From DATAVB01 sp036267955 (lineage in GTDB: Bacteria; Actinomycetota; Actinomycetes; Mycobacteriales; QHCD01), in NCBI GenBank assembly GCA_036267955.1, contig DATAVB010000143.1, positions 12,787 through 76,786 on the forward strand: a stretch of 64,000 nucleotides of DNA. Reading direction: 5' to 3'. The translations under genes were made by a program, and so were the position numbers. The notes under the pieces are model-generated. The model did not search any database, was not told the origin of the DNA, and worked only from the letters and a program-made list of their open reading frames with translations. Positions 34,522 to 42,838 of this stretch are shown here, piece after piece; position 1 is the first letter of the stretch, and each line of letters opens with the position of its first letter.

Positions 34522-34531
34522 CCGCGGTTGG

Positions 34532-34590
34532 TTTCCCGCCAATGTGGCGTTGGGGTGGCTAGATTGCCCCAATGCCACATTGGCGGGAAA
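34532..34590. repeat. Hairpin family 2, copy 1 (loop TGGCTAGATTG)
   Basis: 24-bp inverted repeat with one G-T pair: TTTCCCGCCAATGTGGC- at 34532-34555 and -GCCACATTGGCGGGAAA at 34567-34590, with the 11-nt loop TGGCTAGATTG. It lies between the convergent aldo/keto reductase and PhyH genes. A second copy with the identical loop and the same orientation is at 37456-37514. Confidence 0.88.
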
Positions 34591-34606
34591 GGGCGCGGCG
34601 CGGAGG

Positions 34607-35362
34607 TCAGACATCCAGGATGAACTGGGCGGCCGGGCTGAGCCGGGCCAGCGTCTCCTCCCGGACGTACTTCCGCTGATCCAGCTGCTGCTGGCATTCG
34701 CGGCGGGCGAAGTACGAGTGCAGGGCCCGGCGCGGCTTGTCGGTGCGGTTGAGGGTGCCGCCGTGCCAGAGGTGACTGTTGAAGATGACCACGGTGCCGG
34801 CCGGCGCGAGCAACTGGATCTGATCGGGATGCGCCGCCGCCGGGTCATCCAGCGCGTCGACCGGCGCCTTCTCCTGCAGGTGCGAGCCGGGCACCACCCG
34901 GGTCGCGCCGTTCTCGGCGGTGAAGTCGTCCAGCAGCCAGATCGAGTTGCAGACGCTGAATCCCTCGCCGGGCTGCCGGCTGCCCCAGTCGGCGTGCAGC
35001 CCTTGCAGTCCCTTGCCGGGGTGCGCGGCCCGGCTGTTGAGCGAGGACAGCTTGAATTCGCCGAGGACGTGCGCCATCGCGGCCAGCACCAACGGGTGGG
35101 TGAAGCAGATCTGGAACATCGGGTCCTTGTTGACCAGGTCCGAGAGCCGGTCGGTGCCCGCCTCCTGATGCACCTCGAGACCGGCCCGTTCACCCTCCTC
35201 GCGGCTCAGCTCGGCGAGCCGGGAATTGAGCGCGGCGATCTGGGTCGGGGACAGAATGCCCGGCAGCGGCGCGAACCCGTCCCGGTCGAGGCGGTCGATG
35301 GTGTCGCGGTCGAGAAGGCTTTCGCTCACGCCGAGATCGGCCAGCGCAGCTGCCATATCCAT
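34607..35362 (-). CDS. PhyH-family Fe(II)/2-oxoglutarate dioxygenase (module 2)
   Basis: 251-aa phytanoyl-CoA dioxygenase superfamily member. Iron ligands His123 and Asp125 are in GLHADWGSRQ, and distal His200 is in SHLWHGGTLN; Arg211/212 (KPRRALH) is the candidate 2-oxoglutarate anchor. Other family features are FTAENGATRVVPGSH and PAGTVVIFNSHLWH. Substrate unknown. It is divergent from an AraC gene 67 bp away (module 2), and its 3' end faces the hairpin at 34532. It differs clearly from the module 1 and 3 enzymes, so this is not a recent duplication. Confidence 0.9.
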   Translation of the reverse strand: MDMAAALADLGVSESLLDRDTIDRLDRDGFAPLPGILSPTQIAALNSRLAELSREEGERAGLEVHQEAGTDRLSDLVNKDPMFQICFTHPLVLAAMAHVLGEFKLSSLNSRAAHPGKGLQGLHADWGSRQPGEGFSVCNSIWLLDDFTAENGATRVVPGSHLQEKAPVDALDDPAAAHPDQIQLLAPAGTVVIFNSHLWHGGTLNRTDKPRRALHSYFARRECQQQLDQRKYVREETLARLSPAAQFILDV

Positions 35363-35429
35363 GGGCCCATCCTTTGTACGCTTCTTCTACCGCTGATTAT
35401 CGGTCCATTCAGGATCCGTTGATCGGTCG

Positions 35430-36206
35430 GTGATTGCCATGCATCGAACGGATGAGGTCATGCATAAATCGCCACGGGTCATCATGGCCGGGGCGCATTC
35501 CGCGGCCCGTGGGCAGCATTTCCCGCTGCACGAACATTCCAGCTGGGAGCTCGTCTACTACCGGCGCGGGCATGTACGCAGCCCGGTCGGGGCGGACAGT
35601 TACGAGGCCAGCGCCGGCACGTTGATCGCCACCCCGCCGCGCACCCCGCACGCTGAGATCGCGCTGTCGGCGTACGACAACTTCTACGTGACGGTCGACG
35701 CTCCGGCCGACTGGCCGTGGCCGCGGGTCGCCTTCGACGACGCCGACCGAGCGCTGGGCCGGGTGGTCGGCGCGCTGTACCGGGAGGCGAACCAGGGCGG
35801 CAGCGATCGCGACCGGATGCTGGAACTGCTGCTCGCCGAGCTCGACCTGCTGCTGCGCCGGGCCGCCTCCCGGCCGCTGCCGAGCCGGGCCCAGCAGCTC
35901 GTCGCCGACGCCGAGCGGCTGCTGGAACAGCGGCACGCCGGGCCGGTCCGGATCGCCGAGGTGGCCCGGGAGGTCGGTGCGTCGCCGTCGGCGTTGCGGG
36001 CCCAGTTCGTGGCGTTGCGCGGGCTGACCCCGCGGGACTTCCTGCAGTCGGTACGGCTGCGGCACGCCCTGGGACATCTGCGTACCTCGACGATCACTCT
36101 CGAGGCGATCGCCTCGTACTGCGGCTACAGCTCGGCCAGCCACCTCAGCCGCCAGGTCAAGGCCGCCACCGGTCGCTCACCCGGCCAACTCCGTGCCGCC
36201 CCCTGA
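35430..36206 (+). CDS. AraC-family transcriptional regulator (module 2)
   Basis: 258 aa from GTG 35430 (ATG at 35439 and 35460 are also in frame). The N-terminal cupin (HFPLHEHSSWELVYYRRGHV ... ASAGTLIATPPRTPHAE) senses a ligand, and the C-terminal AraC domain (about 165-258) has two helix-turn-helix units (RIAEVAREVGASPSALRAQFVALRG, LEAIASYCGYSSASHLSRQVKAATG). It is divergent from the PhyH gene, which it probably controls. Its stop faces the hairpin at 36243 and the convergent threonine aldolase gene. Confidence 0.9.
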   Translation: MIAMHRTDEVMHKSPRVIMAGAHSAARGQHFPLHEHSSWELVYYRRGHVRSPVGADSYEASAGTLIATPPRTPHAEIALSAYDNFYVTVDAPADWPWPRVAFDDADRALGRVVGALYREANQGGSDRDRMLELLLAELDLLLRRAASRPLPSRAQQLVADAERLLEQRHAGPVRIAEVAREVGASPSALRAQFVALRGLTPRDFLQSVRLRHALGHLRTSTITLEAIASYCGYSSASHLSRQVKAATGRSPGQLRAAP

Positions 36207-36242
36207 CCCCTGGCCACGTTTGCCTTTCGTGGCCCCAAGTGT

Positions 36243-36314
36243 GGTGATCATGAAGTTCCCTGCGCGACACGCCGACGACACGCCGGCCGGTGTGTCGGAA
36301 ACTTCATGATCACC
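36243..36314. repeat. TGATCATGAAGTT-type hairpin, second copy
   Basis: Perfect 15-bp arms (GGTGATCATGAAGTT at 36243-36257, AACTTCATGATCACC at 36300-36314), the same arm sequence as at 1540-1609. The interior has CGACACGCCG twice in related form, as at 21640. It lies 37 bp after the AraC stop, between convergent genes. Confidence 0.85.
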
Positions 36315-36413
36315 AAGGAGTCGGGGCCGGGGCCCGCGGATAGGTCGGGCGGCGGGGCCCGTGGACAGGTCGGGCGGCGGGTCGATCAGGGGTGGGTCCC
36401 GGCCGGCGGCCCG

Positions 36414-37445
36414 TCAGCGGGCGGCGCGGCGGATCGCGGTCAGGGCGGCGTCGATGTTGGCGTCGGAGAGATCCAGATGTACGACCAGCCGGACGCTGTC
36501 GGCGTCCATCGGCCCGATCGCCACTCCGGCGGCCTGCCACTGTGCCACCACCGTCTCGGCGGTGCCCGGCGCCACCCGGGCCACGATGATGTTGGTGTCC
36601 GGCTCGTCGACCGACAGGCCGTCGAGTTCGTTGAGACCGGCGGCCAGCCGCTTGGCCCGATCGTGGTCCTCGGCCAGCCGGTCCCGGTTGTGCCGCAGGG
36701 CATAGAGCGCGCCGGCCGCCAGAATTCCGGCCTGCCGCATCCCGCCGCCAAGCAGCTTGCGCCCCCGCCGTACCGCCTCGATCGTCTCGGCATCCCCGCT
36801 GACCGCCGAGCCGACCGGCGCGCCCAGACCCTTGGAGAAACAGGTCGAGACCGTGTCGGCATCAGCCGCGAGCGAGGCCGGTGTCCGGCCGGACGCGACG
36901 GCGGCGTTCCACAACCGGGCCCCGTCGACGTGGATCGCCATCCCGGCCGCGCGCGCCGCGTCGACAACCTGCGCCAGCTCCGGCCCGGTCGGCAGTACCC
37001 GGCCGCCGAGGTCGCCGATGGTGTTCTCCAGGCAGAGCACCCGGGGCGTGGCGCGATGGATGTTGTCCCCGCCGGCCAGTGCCGTCCGCAGCGCGTTGCC
37101 GTCGGGCAGGCCACTGGCGCCGCCGAAGGTACGCAGGTAGCCCCGGCCCAGGATCGCGATCCCGCCCTGCTCGTGGCCGGCGACGTGACTGGCCTCGTGC
37201 GCCCAGACCTCCGTACTCACCGCCGTCCCGGCCGCGATCGCCACCATCACGGCGAGCTGGTTGGCCATCGTGCCGGACGGTACGAAAACCGCCGCCTGCT
37301 TGCCGAGCAGGCCGGCGATCTCCTCCTCCAACTCGCGGACGGTCGGGTCCTCGCCGTACACGTCGTCGCCGACCGCGGCCGATGCCATCGCCTGGCGCAT
37401 CGCGTCGCTGGGACGGGTCACGGTGTCCGACCGCAGATCGATCAT
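36414..37445 (-). CDS. Low-specificity L-threonine aldolase
   Basis: 343-aa PLP enzyme of the threonine aldolase family, which cleaves L-threonine or beta-hydroxy amino acids to glycine and an aldehyde. The start MIDLRSDTVTRPS is diagnostic. PLP-site features are VPSGTMANQLA, ENTIGDLGG, IHVDGARLWNAA with the pyridine-binding Asp, and the Schiff-base Lys in CFSKGLGAPVGS. ATG 37445 is followed directly upstream by a family-2 hairpin (37456-37514), so little room remains for a promoter between hairpin and start; readthrough from the DUF445 gene is possible. Confidence 0.92.
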   Translation of the reverse strand: MIDLRSDTVTRPSDAMRQAMASAAVGDDVYGEDPTVRELEEEIAGLLGKQAAVFVPSGTMANQLAVMVAIAAGTAVSTEVWAHEASHVAGHEQGGIAILGRGYLRTFGGASGLPDGNALRTALAGGDNIHRATPRVLCLENTIGDLGGRVLPTGPELAQVVDAARAAGMAIHVDGARLWNAAVASGRTPASLAADADTVSTCFSKGLGAPVGSAVSGDAETIEAVRRGRKLLGGGMRQAGILAAGALYALRHNRDRLAEDHDRAKRLAAGLNELDGLSVDEPDTNIIVARVAPGTAETVVAQWQAAGVAIGPMDADSVRLVVHLDLSDANIDAALTAIRRAAR

Positions 37446-37455
37446 GGTCCCTCGG

Positions 37456-37514
37456 TTTCCCGCCAATGTGGCATTGGTGTGGCTAGATTGCCCCAACGCC
37501 ACATTGGCGCGAAA
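37456..37514. repeat. Hairpin family 2, copy 2 (loop TGGCTAGATTG)
   Basis: Near-identical to 34532-34590: left arm TTTCCCGCCAATGTGGC- (37456-37479), right arm CCCCAACGCCACATTGGC- (37491-37514), with a few arm differences and the identical loop TGGCTAGATTG in the same orientation. It lies 13 bp beyond the DUF445 stop (minus strand) and 11 bp before the aldolase start. Confidence 0.88.
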
Positions 37515-37526
37515 CGGGCCGGTGTA

Positions 37527-38786
37527 TCACGAGATGAGCTGGCTGACGGTGTAGATCAGCAGCCCGGCCAGCCCGCCGACCACGGTGCCGTTGACCCGGA
37601 TGAACTGCAGGTCCCGGCCGACCTGCAGCTCGATCCGCCGGCTCGCCTCGTCGGCGTCCCAGCGGGCCACCGTCCCGGCGACCAGGTCGGCGATGTCGGT
37701 CCGGTACGTCTCGGCCAGGTAGCGCACCGCATCGTCGGCCCACCGTTCGACCTTGGCCTGCAGTTCCGGGTCGTCCCGCAGCGTCTCGCCGAACGAGGCG
37801 ATCGCCGCCTCCAACCGGTGCCGCAGCTCGGACTCAGGGTCGGCCGACATGGTGATGATGTTCTGTTTCAAGGCGGTCCAGAGAGTGACCGCGAGCCCGC
37901 GGATCGCCGTGCTGTCGAGCACCTGGTCGACCAGCTTGGTGACCTTGAGTTCCATCTCCGGATCGGTCCGCAGCTGCTCGGCGAACGCCCGCACCCGGAC
38001 CGCCGCGTCCTTGCGCAGCGGGTGCTCCGGGTCCTCGGCCACCTCGTCGAGGAAGTGCTGCAGGCCGGCGTACGCCCGGGCGAAGACCCGGTCGTCGACC
38101 CGGTTGGGCACCCATTTCGGCGACTCCACGGCGAACCGGTCACGCAGCACCTGACGGTTCTCGTCCAGGAACTTTCGGAGTACGGCGACGCCGGCGACGA
38201 GCATCCGCTGGTCGTGCCCGGCCTCGGTGGCGATGTCCACCATCCGGCCGGCGAACGGCGCCTTCGGTGTCTCCCGCAGCCGGGTGACAAGCACCTGCTC
38301 CAGCCCGGACTGCACGTCCTCGTCCCGCATCACCTCGGTGACCCCGCCGATAGCGGCCCCGGCGGCGTCGCCGATCCGGCGGGCGTGCGCGGGATCGGCC
38401 AGCCAGACCCCGAGCCGGTGCCCCGGCTGGACCGAGTGCAGCTTCTCCGAGATCACCTCGGCGGACAGGAAGTTGGTCTGCACGAACTCGCCGAGACTCG
38501 ACCCGAGCTGGTCCTTCTTCCGCGGCAGGATCGCGGTGTGCGGCACCGGCAGGCCGAGCGGGTGGCGGAACAGCGCGGTGACCGCGAACCAGTCGGCCAG
38601 CGCGCCGACCATGGCGGCCTCGGCGGTGGCCTGCACGTAGCCGACCCAGCCGCCGTTCCCGAACAGCACACACAGCAGCCAGATCAGCGCGGCCAGCAAC
38701 AACAGCCCGGCGGCCACCGATTTCATCCGGATCAGGGCCCGGCGACGCTCGGCGTCACGCGGCGTCAAGCTGGCTCGTTCGGGCAC
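37527..38786 (-). CDS. DUF445 membrane protein
   Basis: 420 aa from GTG 38786; GTG 38819 is possible but would overlap the sppA leader. One N-terminal hydrophobic hairpin (MKSVAAGLLLLAALIWLLCVLFG ... TAEAAMVGALADWFAVTALFRHPLG) is the DUF445 signature, followed by a long, mostly helical domain (about 80-400) and a C-terminal transmembrane helix (FIRVNGTVVGGLAGLLIYTVSQL). The family is widespread in actinobacteria; its function is unknown, with envelope links proposed. Divergent from sppA by about 40 bp. Confidence 0.88.
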   Translation of the reverse strand: MPERASLTPRDAERRRALIRMKSVAAGLLLLAALIWLLCVLFGNGGWVGYVQATAEAAMVGALADWFAVTALFRHPLGLPVPHTAILPRKKDQLGSSLGEFVQTNFLSAEVISEKLHSVQPGHRLGVWLADPAHARRIGDAAGAAIGGVTEVMRDEDVQSGLEQVLVTRLRETPKAPFAGRMVDIATEAGHDQRMLVAGVAVLRKFLDENRQVLRDRFAVESPKWVPNRVDDRVFARAYAGLQHFLDEVAEDPEHPLRKDAAVRVRAFAEQLRTDPEMELKVTKLVDQVLDSTAIRGLAVTLWTALKQNIITMSADPESELRHRLEAAIASFGETLRDDPELQAKVERWADDAVRYLAETYRTDIADLVAGTVARWDADEASRRIELQVGRDLQFIRVNGTVVGGLAGLLIYTVSQLIS

Positions 38787-38827
38787 ACTCCCAGCGTATC
38801 GGCGGCGATTCGGTGACACTGGAGCGC

Positions 38828-40507
38828 ATGCGAACTCTGCACCGCGACGACGCGCCCCAGGTCCTGGAACTCGACCTGACCGAACCGCCGGCCACCGTCC
38901 CGCCGGCCGATCCGCTGGCTGATCCGCTGACAGTGATCCGGACCCGCCGCCGTCCCCGGCTCACCGACATCCTGATCGGGCTGCGCCGCGCCGCCACCGC
39001 CGACGAGGTCGCCGGCATCGTCATCCAGGTCGGCGGCCGCGGGCCAGGCATGGCGTTGGCCCAGGAGCTGCGGGCGGCGATCGCGGAGTTTCGCCGCGGT
39101 GGCAAGCCGGTCTTCGCCTGGGCCGAGACGTTCGGCGAGTTCGCACCCGGCAACACCGGGTACGCCGTGGCCGCCGGCTGCGACGAGGTGTGGGTGCAGG
39201 AGTCCGGCGACGTCGGCCTCACCGGGATCGGCACCCAACCGACGTTCGTCCGGGACGCGTTGGACCGGATCGGCGTCACCGTGCAGCTGGGTCAGCGGCA
39301 CGAGTACAAGAACGCGGCCAACATGTTCACCCAGCAGGAGCTGACCGACGGGCATCGGGAGTCGTTGACCCGGCTCGTCGAGTCGCTCACCGACCAGCTG
39401 CTGACCGGGATTTCCAACGACCGCGGACTGCCGGTCGAGCGGCTGCGCGAGCTGCTCGACACCGGACCGCTGAGCCCGACCGAGGCCGCCGCCGCCGGCC
39501 TGGTCGACCACATCGGCTACCGGGACGAGGTCTATGCCGCGATGCGCCGGAAGGTCGGCGGCCGGATGCGGCTGGGATTTCTGCACCGCTTCAAGCCGGG
39601 CCTGGTCCGCGCCGGCGCGGCCCGGATCAGCACCCGCGGCGGGGTGATCGCCCTGGTGCACGGCACCGGCGCGATCGGGTTGGGCCGCAGCTCCCGCGGG
39701 CCGATGGGCAACGGGATGGGGGCCACGACGGTGGCGGCGGCGCTACGGGCGGCGGCCCGCGACGAGGACGTCGCGGCGATCCTGTTCCGGGTGGACAGTC
39801 CCGGCGGTTCGTACGCCGCCTCCGACACGATCCGCCGCGAGGTCGTGCTGGCCCGTCAGGCCGGTAAGCCGGTTGTCGTGTCGATGGGTACGGTCGCCGG
39901 CTCCGGCGGCTACTTCGTCTCGATGGCGGCCGACGTGATCGTCGCCTCGCCCGGGACGCTGACCGGCTCGATCGGCGTCTTCGGCGGCAAGGCGGTGGTC
40001 GACCGGCTGCTGGACCGGGCCGGGATCGGCACCGCCTCGGTGGCGCAGGGCGAGCACGCGCTGATGTTCTCCGCCCGGCAGCCGTACACCGACAGCGAGC
40101 TGGAATTGCTGCACCGCTGGCTGGACCGGGTCTACGACGACTTCGTCGGCAAGGTGGCGGCGGACCGGGGCATGACCGTGCCGCAGACGCACGAGGTGGC
40201 CCGGGGCCGGATCTGGACCGGCGCCGACGCGGCCGAGCGGGGGCTGGTCGACGAGCTCGGCGGGCTGGCCACCGCGGTGCAGCTCGCCCGCACCCGGGGC
40301 GGCCTGCGGGCGCGCCAGGATCTCGCCGACGTACGGAACTACCCGCGGGTCAAACCGCAGGACCGGCTGCACGCGCCGCGCTCCAGCGACGACCCGGGCG
40401 CCGCGTCCGCCGCGCTGGGCTGGGGGCCGCTCGGCCAGCTCGCCGCGCGGTTGGGCCTGCCGGCCTCGGGACCGCTGATGATGCCGGACCTGCTCGATCC
40501 GCGGTAG
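38828..40507 (+). CDS. sppA: Signal peptide peptidase SppA (67K type)
   Basis: 559-aa serine-lysine protease with two fused ClpP-like domains, which degrades cleaved signal peptides at the membrane. The N-terminal domain supplies the general-base Lys (GQRHEYKNAANMFT), and the C-terminal domain supplies the nucleophile Ser in VVVSMGTVAGSGGYFVSMAADVIVASPGTLTGSIGVFGGK. No clear N-terminal transmembrane helix is seen, unlike E. coli SppA. ATG 38828 has GGAG 4 bp upstream; GTG 38813 is an alternative. Divergent from DUF445. Confidence 0.92.
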   Translation: MRTLHRDDAPQVLELDLTEPPATVPPADPLADPLTVIRTRRRPRLTDILIGLRRAATADEVAGIVIQVGGRGPGMALAQELRAAIAEFRRGGKPVFAWAETFGEFAPGNTGYAVAAGCDEVWVQESGDVGLTGIGTQPTFVRDALDRIGVTVQLGQRHEYKNAANMFTQQELTDGHRESLTRLVESLTDQLLTGISNDRGLPVERLRELLDTGPLSPTEAAAAGLVDHIGYRDEVYAAMRRKVGGRMRLGFLHRFKPGLVRAGAARISTRGGVIALVHGTGAIGLGRSSRGPMGNGMGATTVAAALRAAARDEDVAAILFRVDSPGGSYAASDTIRREVVLARQAGKPVVVSMGTVAGSGGYFVSMAADVIVASPGTLTGSIGVFGGKAVVDRLLDRAGIGTASVAQGEHALMFSARQPYTDSELELLHRWLDRVYDDFVGKVAADRGMTVPQTHEVARGRIWTGADAAERGLVDELGGLATAVQLARTRGGLRARQDLADVRNYPRVKPQDRLHAPRSSDDPGAASAALGWGPLGQLAARLGLPASGPLMMPDLLDPR

Positions 40508-40702
40508 CCAATCCGCCGACCGGTCTCCGAGCCGTAGCCGTAGCCGAACCGTTGCCGGCAGCTGTTGGCGGTGGCGCAGCCCGCGTTCTACCGTGCGAAG
40601 GGCGCCGATCCGGACGTCGCTGTAGCTGGCGTCCGGATCAGGATGTAACGGTCCGGGGCGCGGGGAGCAATAACGGGCGAGGGTGCAGACAGGAGCGGGT
40701 TC

Positions 40703-41323
40703 GTGGCGAAGTCTGATGCGACCGATCCCGTGGCGCGGATCGCGCGGGATCCCTCAGCGTTGGAGGCGTTCTACCGCGGGCACGTCGAGGAGGTGCTGCG
40801 TTTCATCGCCCGCCGGGTGCACGATCCGGCCACCGCGGCCGATCTCACCAGCGACGTCTTCGTCGCCGCGATCGGCTCGTCCGGATCGTACGAACCGGGT
40901 CGGGGCACGCCGCGCGCCTGGCTGATCGGGATCGCCCGCATCGTGGTGTTGGGCGAATACCGCAGATCAGCGCACGAGAGCCGGAAACAGGAACGAATCT
41001 GTGGACGGCGTCTCCTGGACGACGCCGATATCCAGCGACTCGAGGAACGACTTGACGCCGAACGGGAGGCCAGAGTGCTGTATCAGCTCATCGACCGGCT
41101 CCCGGCTGGCGAGCGGGACGTGATCGAGCTGGTCGGGGTGGACGGCCTGTCGGTGGTGGACGCCGCCGCGGCCCTGTCGATCTCGCCGACCGCGGCCCGG
41201 GTTCGACTGCACCGGGCCCGGCGCACCCTGCGGGCGCTGCGCAGTCCGCTGGCCCAGGCCGACGCCGACGAGGGCGTCGACCGACTACTCGCGACCACCC
41301 GACCCGTGGAGATTCGAGCATGA
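40703..41323 (+). CDS. ECF-type RNA polymerase sigma factor
   Basis: 206-aa sigma-70 family protein with region 2 (about 22-85: LEAFYRGHVEEVLRFIARRVHDPATAADLTSDVFVAAI ... GTPRAWLIGIARIVVLGEYRR) and region 4 (about 125-185: RLPAGERDVIELVGVDGLSVVDAAAALSISPTAARVRLHRARRTLR). The start is GTG with AGGAG 8 bp upstream. The next gene overlaps as ATGA and encodes a membrane protein, the usual position of an anti-sigma factor. The partner lacks a zinc-binding ZAS motif. Confidence 0.92.
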   Translation: MAKSDATDPVARIARDPSALEAFYRGHVEEVLRFIARRVHDPATAADLTSDVFVAAIGSSGSYEPGRGTPRAWLIGIARIVVLGEYRRSAHESRKQERICGRRLLDDADIQRLEERLDAEREARVLYQLIDRLPAGERDVIELVGVDGLSVVDAAAALSISPTAARVRLHRARRTLRALRSPLAQADADEGVDRLLATTRPVEIRA

Positions 41324-41886
41324 CCGACGACAGCGGCCCGGAAACCTTCGAGGACCGCCTGCTGGCTGAGCTGACCCGCATGGTCCGCGACCAGCCGGAG
41401 CCCACCCCCCTTGACCTCGTCGCGCGGCGAAGAGGCGTACGGCGACCAGTGCTGCTCGCCGGCGCCGCCGCCGCGGTGGCGGCAATGGCGGCCGCGGTTG
41501 TCGTCCTGCCCGGTGTGCTCGGCGGTGCGCACGGCGCGCCCAGCGGCTTCGCGGTGACCCGCCATCAGGGCGGCACGGTCGGCTTCTCGGTCAGCGGTCT
41601 GGTCGGCGACACGGTGACGGCGCAGGCCGCGCTCAGTTCGGCCGGCGCGGCCTCGGTCCGGGTGGTGAGCTCGACCAATTACCGCGGGCGCTGCCACAGC
41701 AGCACGCAGAACGTCCCGGTCCCGGCCGGGCTGCTCGGCGCAACCCGGCCCGACTCGTTCGTGCTCGACCCGGCCCGGCTTCCGCACGGCGACGTGCTGA
41801 TCATCGCCGTACCGACGAAATCCGGCGCCGCGTCCCGCGTCACCGTGAGCGTCAGCGCGGACGGCACCCCGCCGTGTGCTGCCTGA
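41320..41886 (+). CDS. Membrane protein, probable partner of the ECF sigma factor
   Basis: 188 aa. The N-terminal 45 residues are cytoplasmic and acidic (TFEDRLLAELTRMV), followed by one transmembrane helix (about 46-68, VLLAGAAAAVAAMAAAVVVL) and an external domain with two Cys (RGRCHSS and PPCAA) that may form a disulfide. The position and topology suit an anti-sigma or sigma-regulating sensor, but the H-x3-C-x2-C motif is absent, so the role is inferred from coupling (ATGA overlap) only. Confidence 0.75.
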   Translation: MTDDSGPETFEDRLLAELTRMVRDQPEPTPLDLVARRRGVRRPVLLAGAAAAVAAMAAAVVVLPGVLGGAHGAPSGFAVTRHQGGTVGFSVSGLVGDTVTAQAALSSAGAASVRVVSSTNYRGRCHSSTQNVPVPAGLLGATRPDSFVLDPARLPHGDVLIIAVPTKSGAASRVTVSVSADGTPPCAA

Positions 41887-41908
41887 CGCGCCGATCAGTT
41901 CAGAGCGC

Positions 41909-42493
41909 TCAGTTGATGTGAATGAAGCTGACGGTCTGGGCGGTCGACCAGAAATCGCTGGTGAATCTGGACAGCGAGTGATCGTGGCTGCCGATCCGGT
42001 AATAGCCCACGTTGTTGCCGGAGTCGACCTCGTACACCCCGGTGATGTGCAGGTTCAGCGAGCCACCGTAGGCGTAGCAGGTCATTCCCGAATTGAAGAA
42101 GACCCAGTACGTGGTGGGCTCTCGGCAGCTGTTGGTCTTGATGATGGATGGCGCCGGGGCGACCGTGCCGCGACCGGCTTTCCATTGCTGGCCGAGGGCG
42201 GTGGCGGCGGCGCGGGTGCCGTGCCAGACGCGGGTGACCTGGCCGGTCGAATCGCGGTAGTTGATGGTCCACGGATGGTCCGGACTCACGGCGTGGCCAG
42301 CGGCCGTGTCGTTGTCCGGATAACTGTTGGTGACGCCGGCCGTGGAGTCGGTGATCTGCTGGATCGAGGGACTCGACTGCGTTGAGTTACTGCTCGGACG
42401 GGGGGTGGCTGCGTCGGCACTCATGGTGCCGGCGGCAAGGACGCCAGCTGCAACGGTTGTCGCACCGAGCGCCGCCATGGCTCGTCGGTACAC
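41909..42493 (-). CDS. Secreted protein, possible beta/gamma-crystallin-like domain
   Basis: 194 aa from GTG 42493, which has AGGAAAGGG 6 bp upstream (ATG 42523 is the alternative). A signal peptide ending SADAA precedes a mature protein with two Cys (NSCREPT, GMTCYAYGG). The C-terminal part (YWVFFNSGMTCYAYGGSLNLHITGVYEVDSGNNVGYYRIG) resembles the short beta/gamma-crystallin-like folds of actinobacterial secreted inhibitors and toxins, but I am not certain. Convergent with the sigma-factor pair, 22 bp between stops. Confidence 0.7.
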   Translation of the reverse strand: MYRRAMAALGATTVAAGVLAAGTMSADAATPRPSSNSTQSSPSIQQITDSTAGVTNSYPDNDTAAGHAVSPDHPWTINYRDSTGQVTRVWHGTRAAATALGQQWKAGRGTVAPAPSIIKTNSCREPTTYWVFFNSGMTCYAYGGSLNLHITGVYEVDSGNNVGYYRIGSHDHSLSRFTSDFWSTAQTVSFIHIN

Positions 42494-42838
42494 GGATGGC
42501 CCTTTCCTCGTGGTTGATGGCATCTGCTTAGGCTGCTGCCCAGCGGATGACACGAACGGATGCTGACAGGTATGAGCCCGACCCGGGCGGCGTTGATACG
42601 GGCCGTTCTCACTCCGAGCACAACATGGCACTACTTCCTGTGTCCACTCGGTGTCGGAAAACCGCCATCGTGAACCGGACAAGCGAGGTCATCCATAACG
42701 CAACGTGACCGCGCATCGTCGCCGCCGGTTCGTACCGGTTACTGAGACGACAGGACCGCCGGAATGGTTGGCCGGCCCGGGGATCGTCGGGTGGCTGGGA
42801 TCTGGGGCTGTCTGGGACCGGGTGCCTAGGATCGCCCA
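42494..42838. other. Intergenic divergent promoter region
   Basis: 345 bp between the divergent secreted-protein and acetyltransferase genes. It holds the ribosome binding site of the former, a small dyad CCGGT-TCGT-ACCGG at 42725-42738, and otherwise no gene or repeat that I can support. Confidence 0.5.

Noticed and set aside
36306..38816. A very long open frame (836 codons) antisense to threonine aldolase and DUF445
   Set aside because: Its product is rich in Arg/Gly/Pro/His without any domain and mirrors the codon bias of the real genes on the other strand. Similar shadow frames occur at 1835-3427, 4859-6931, 19441-21603, 44114-46534, 46801-48963 and 57399-59354.
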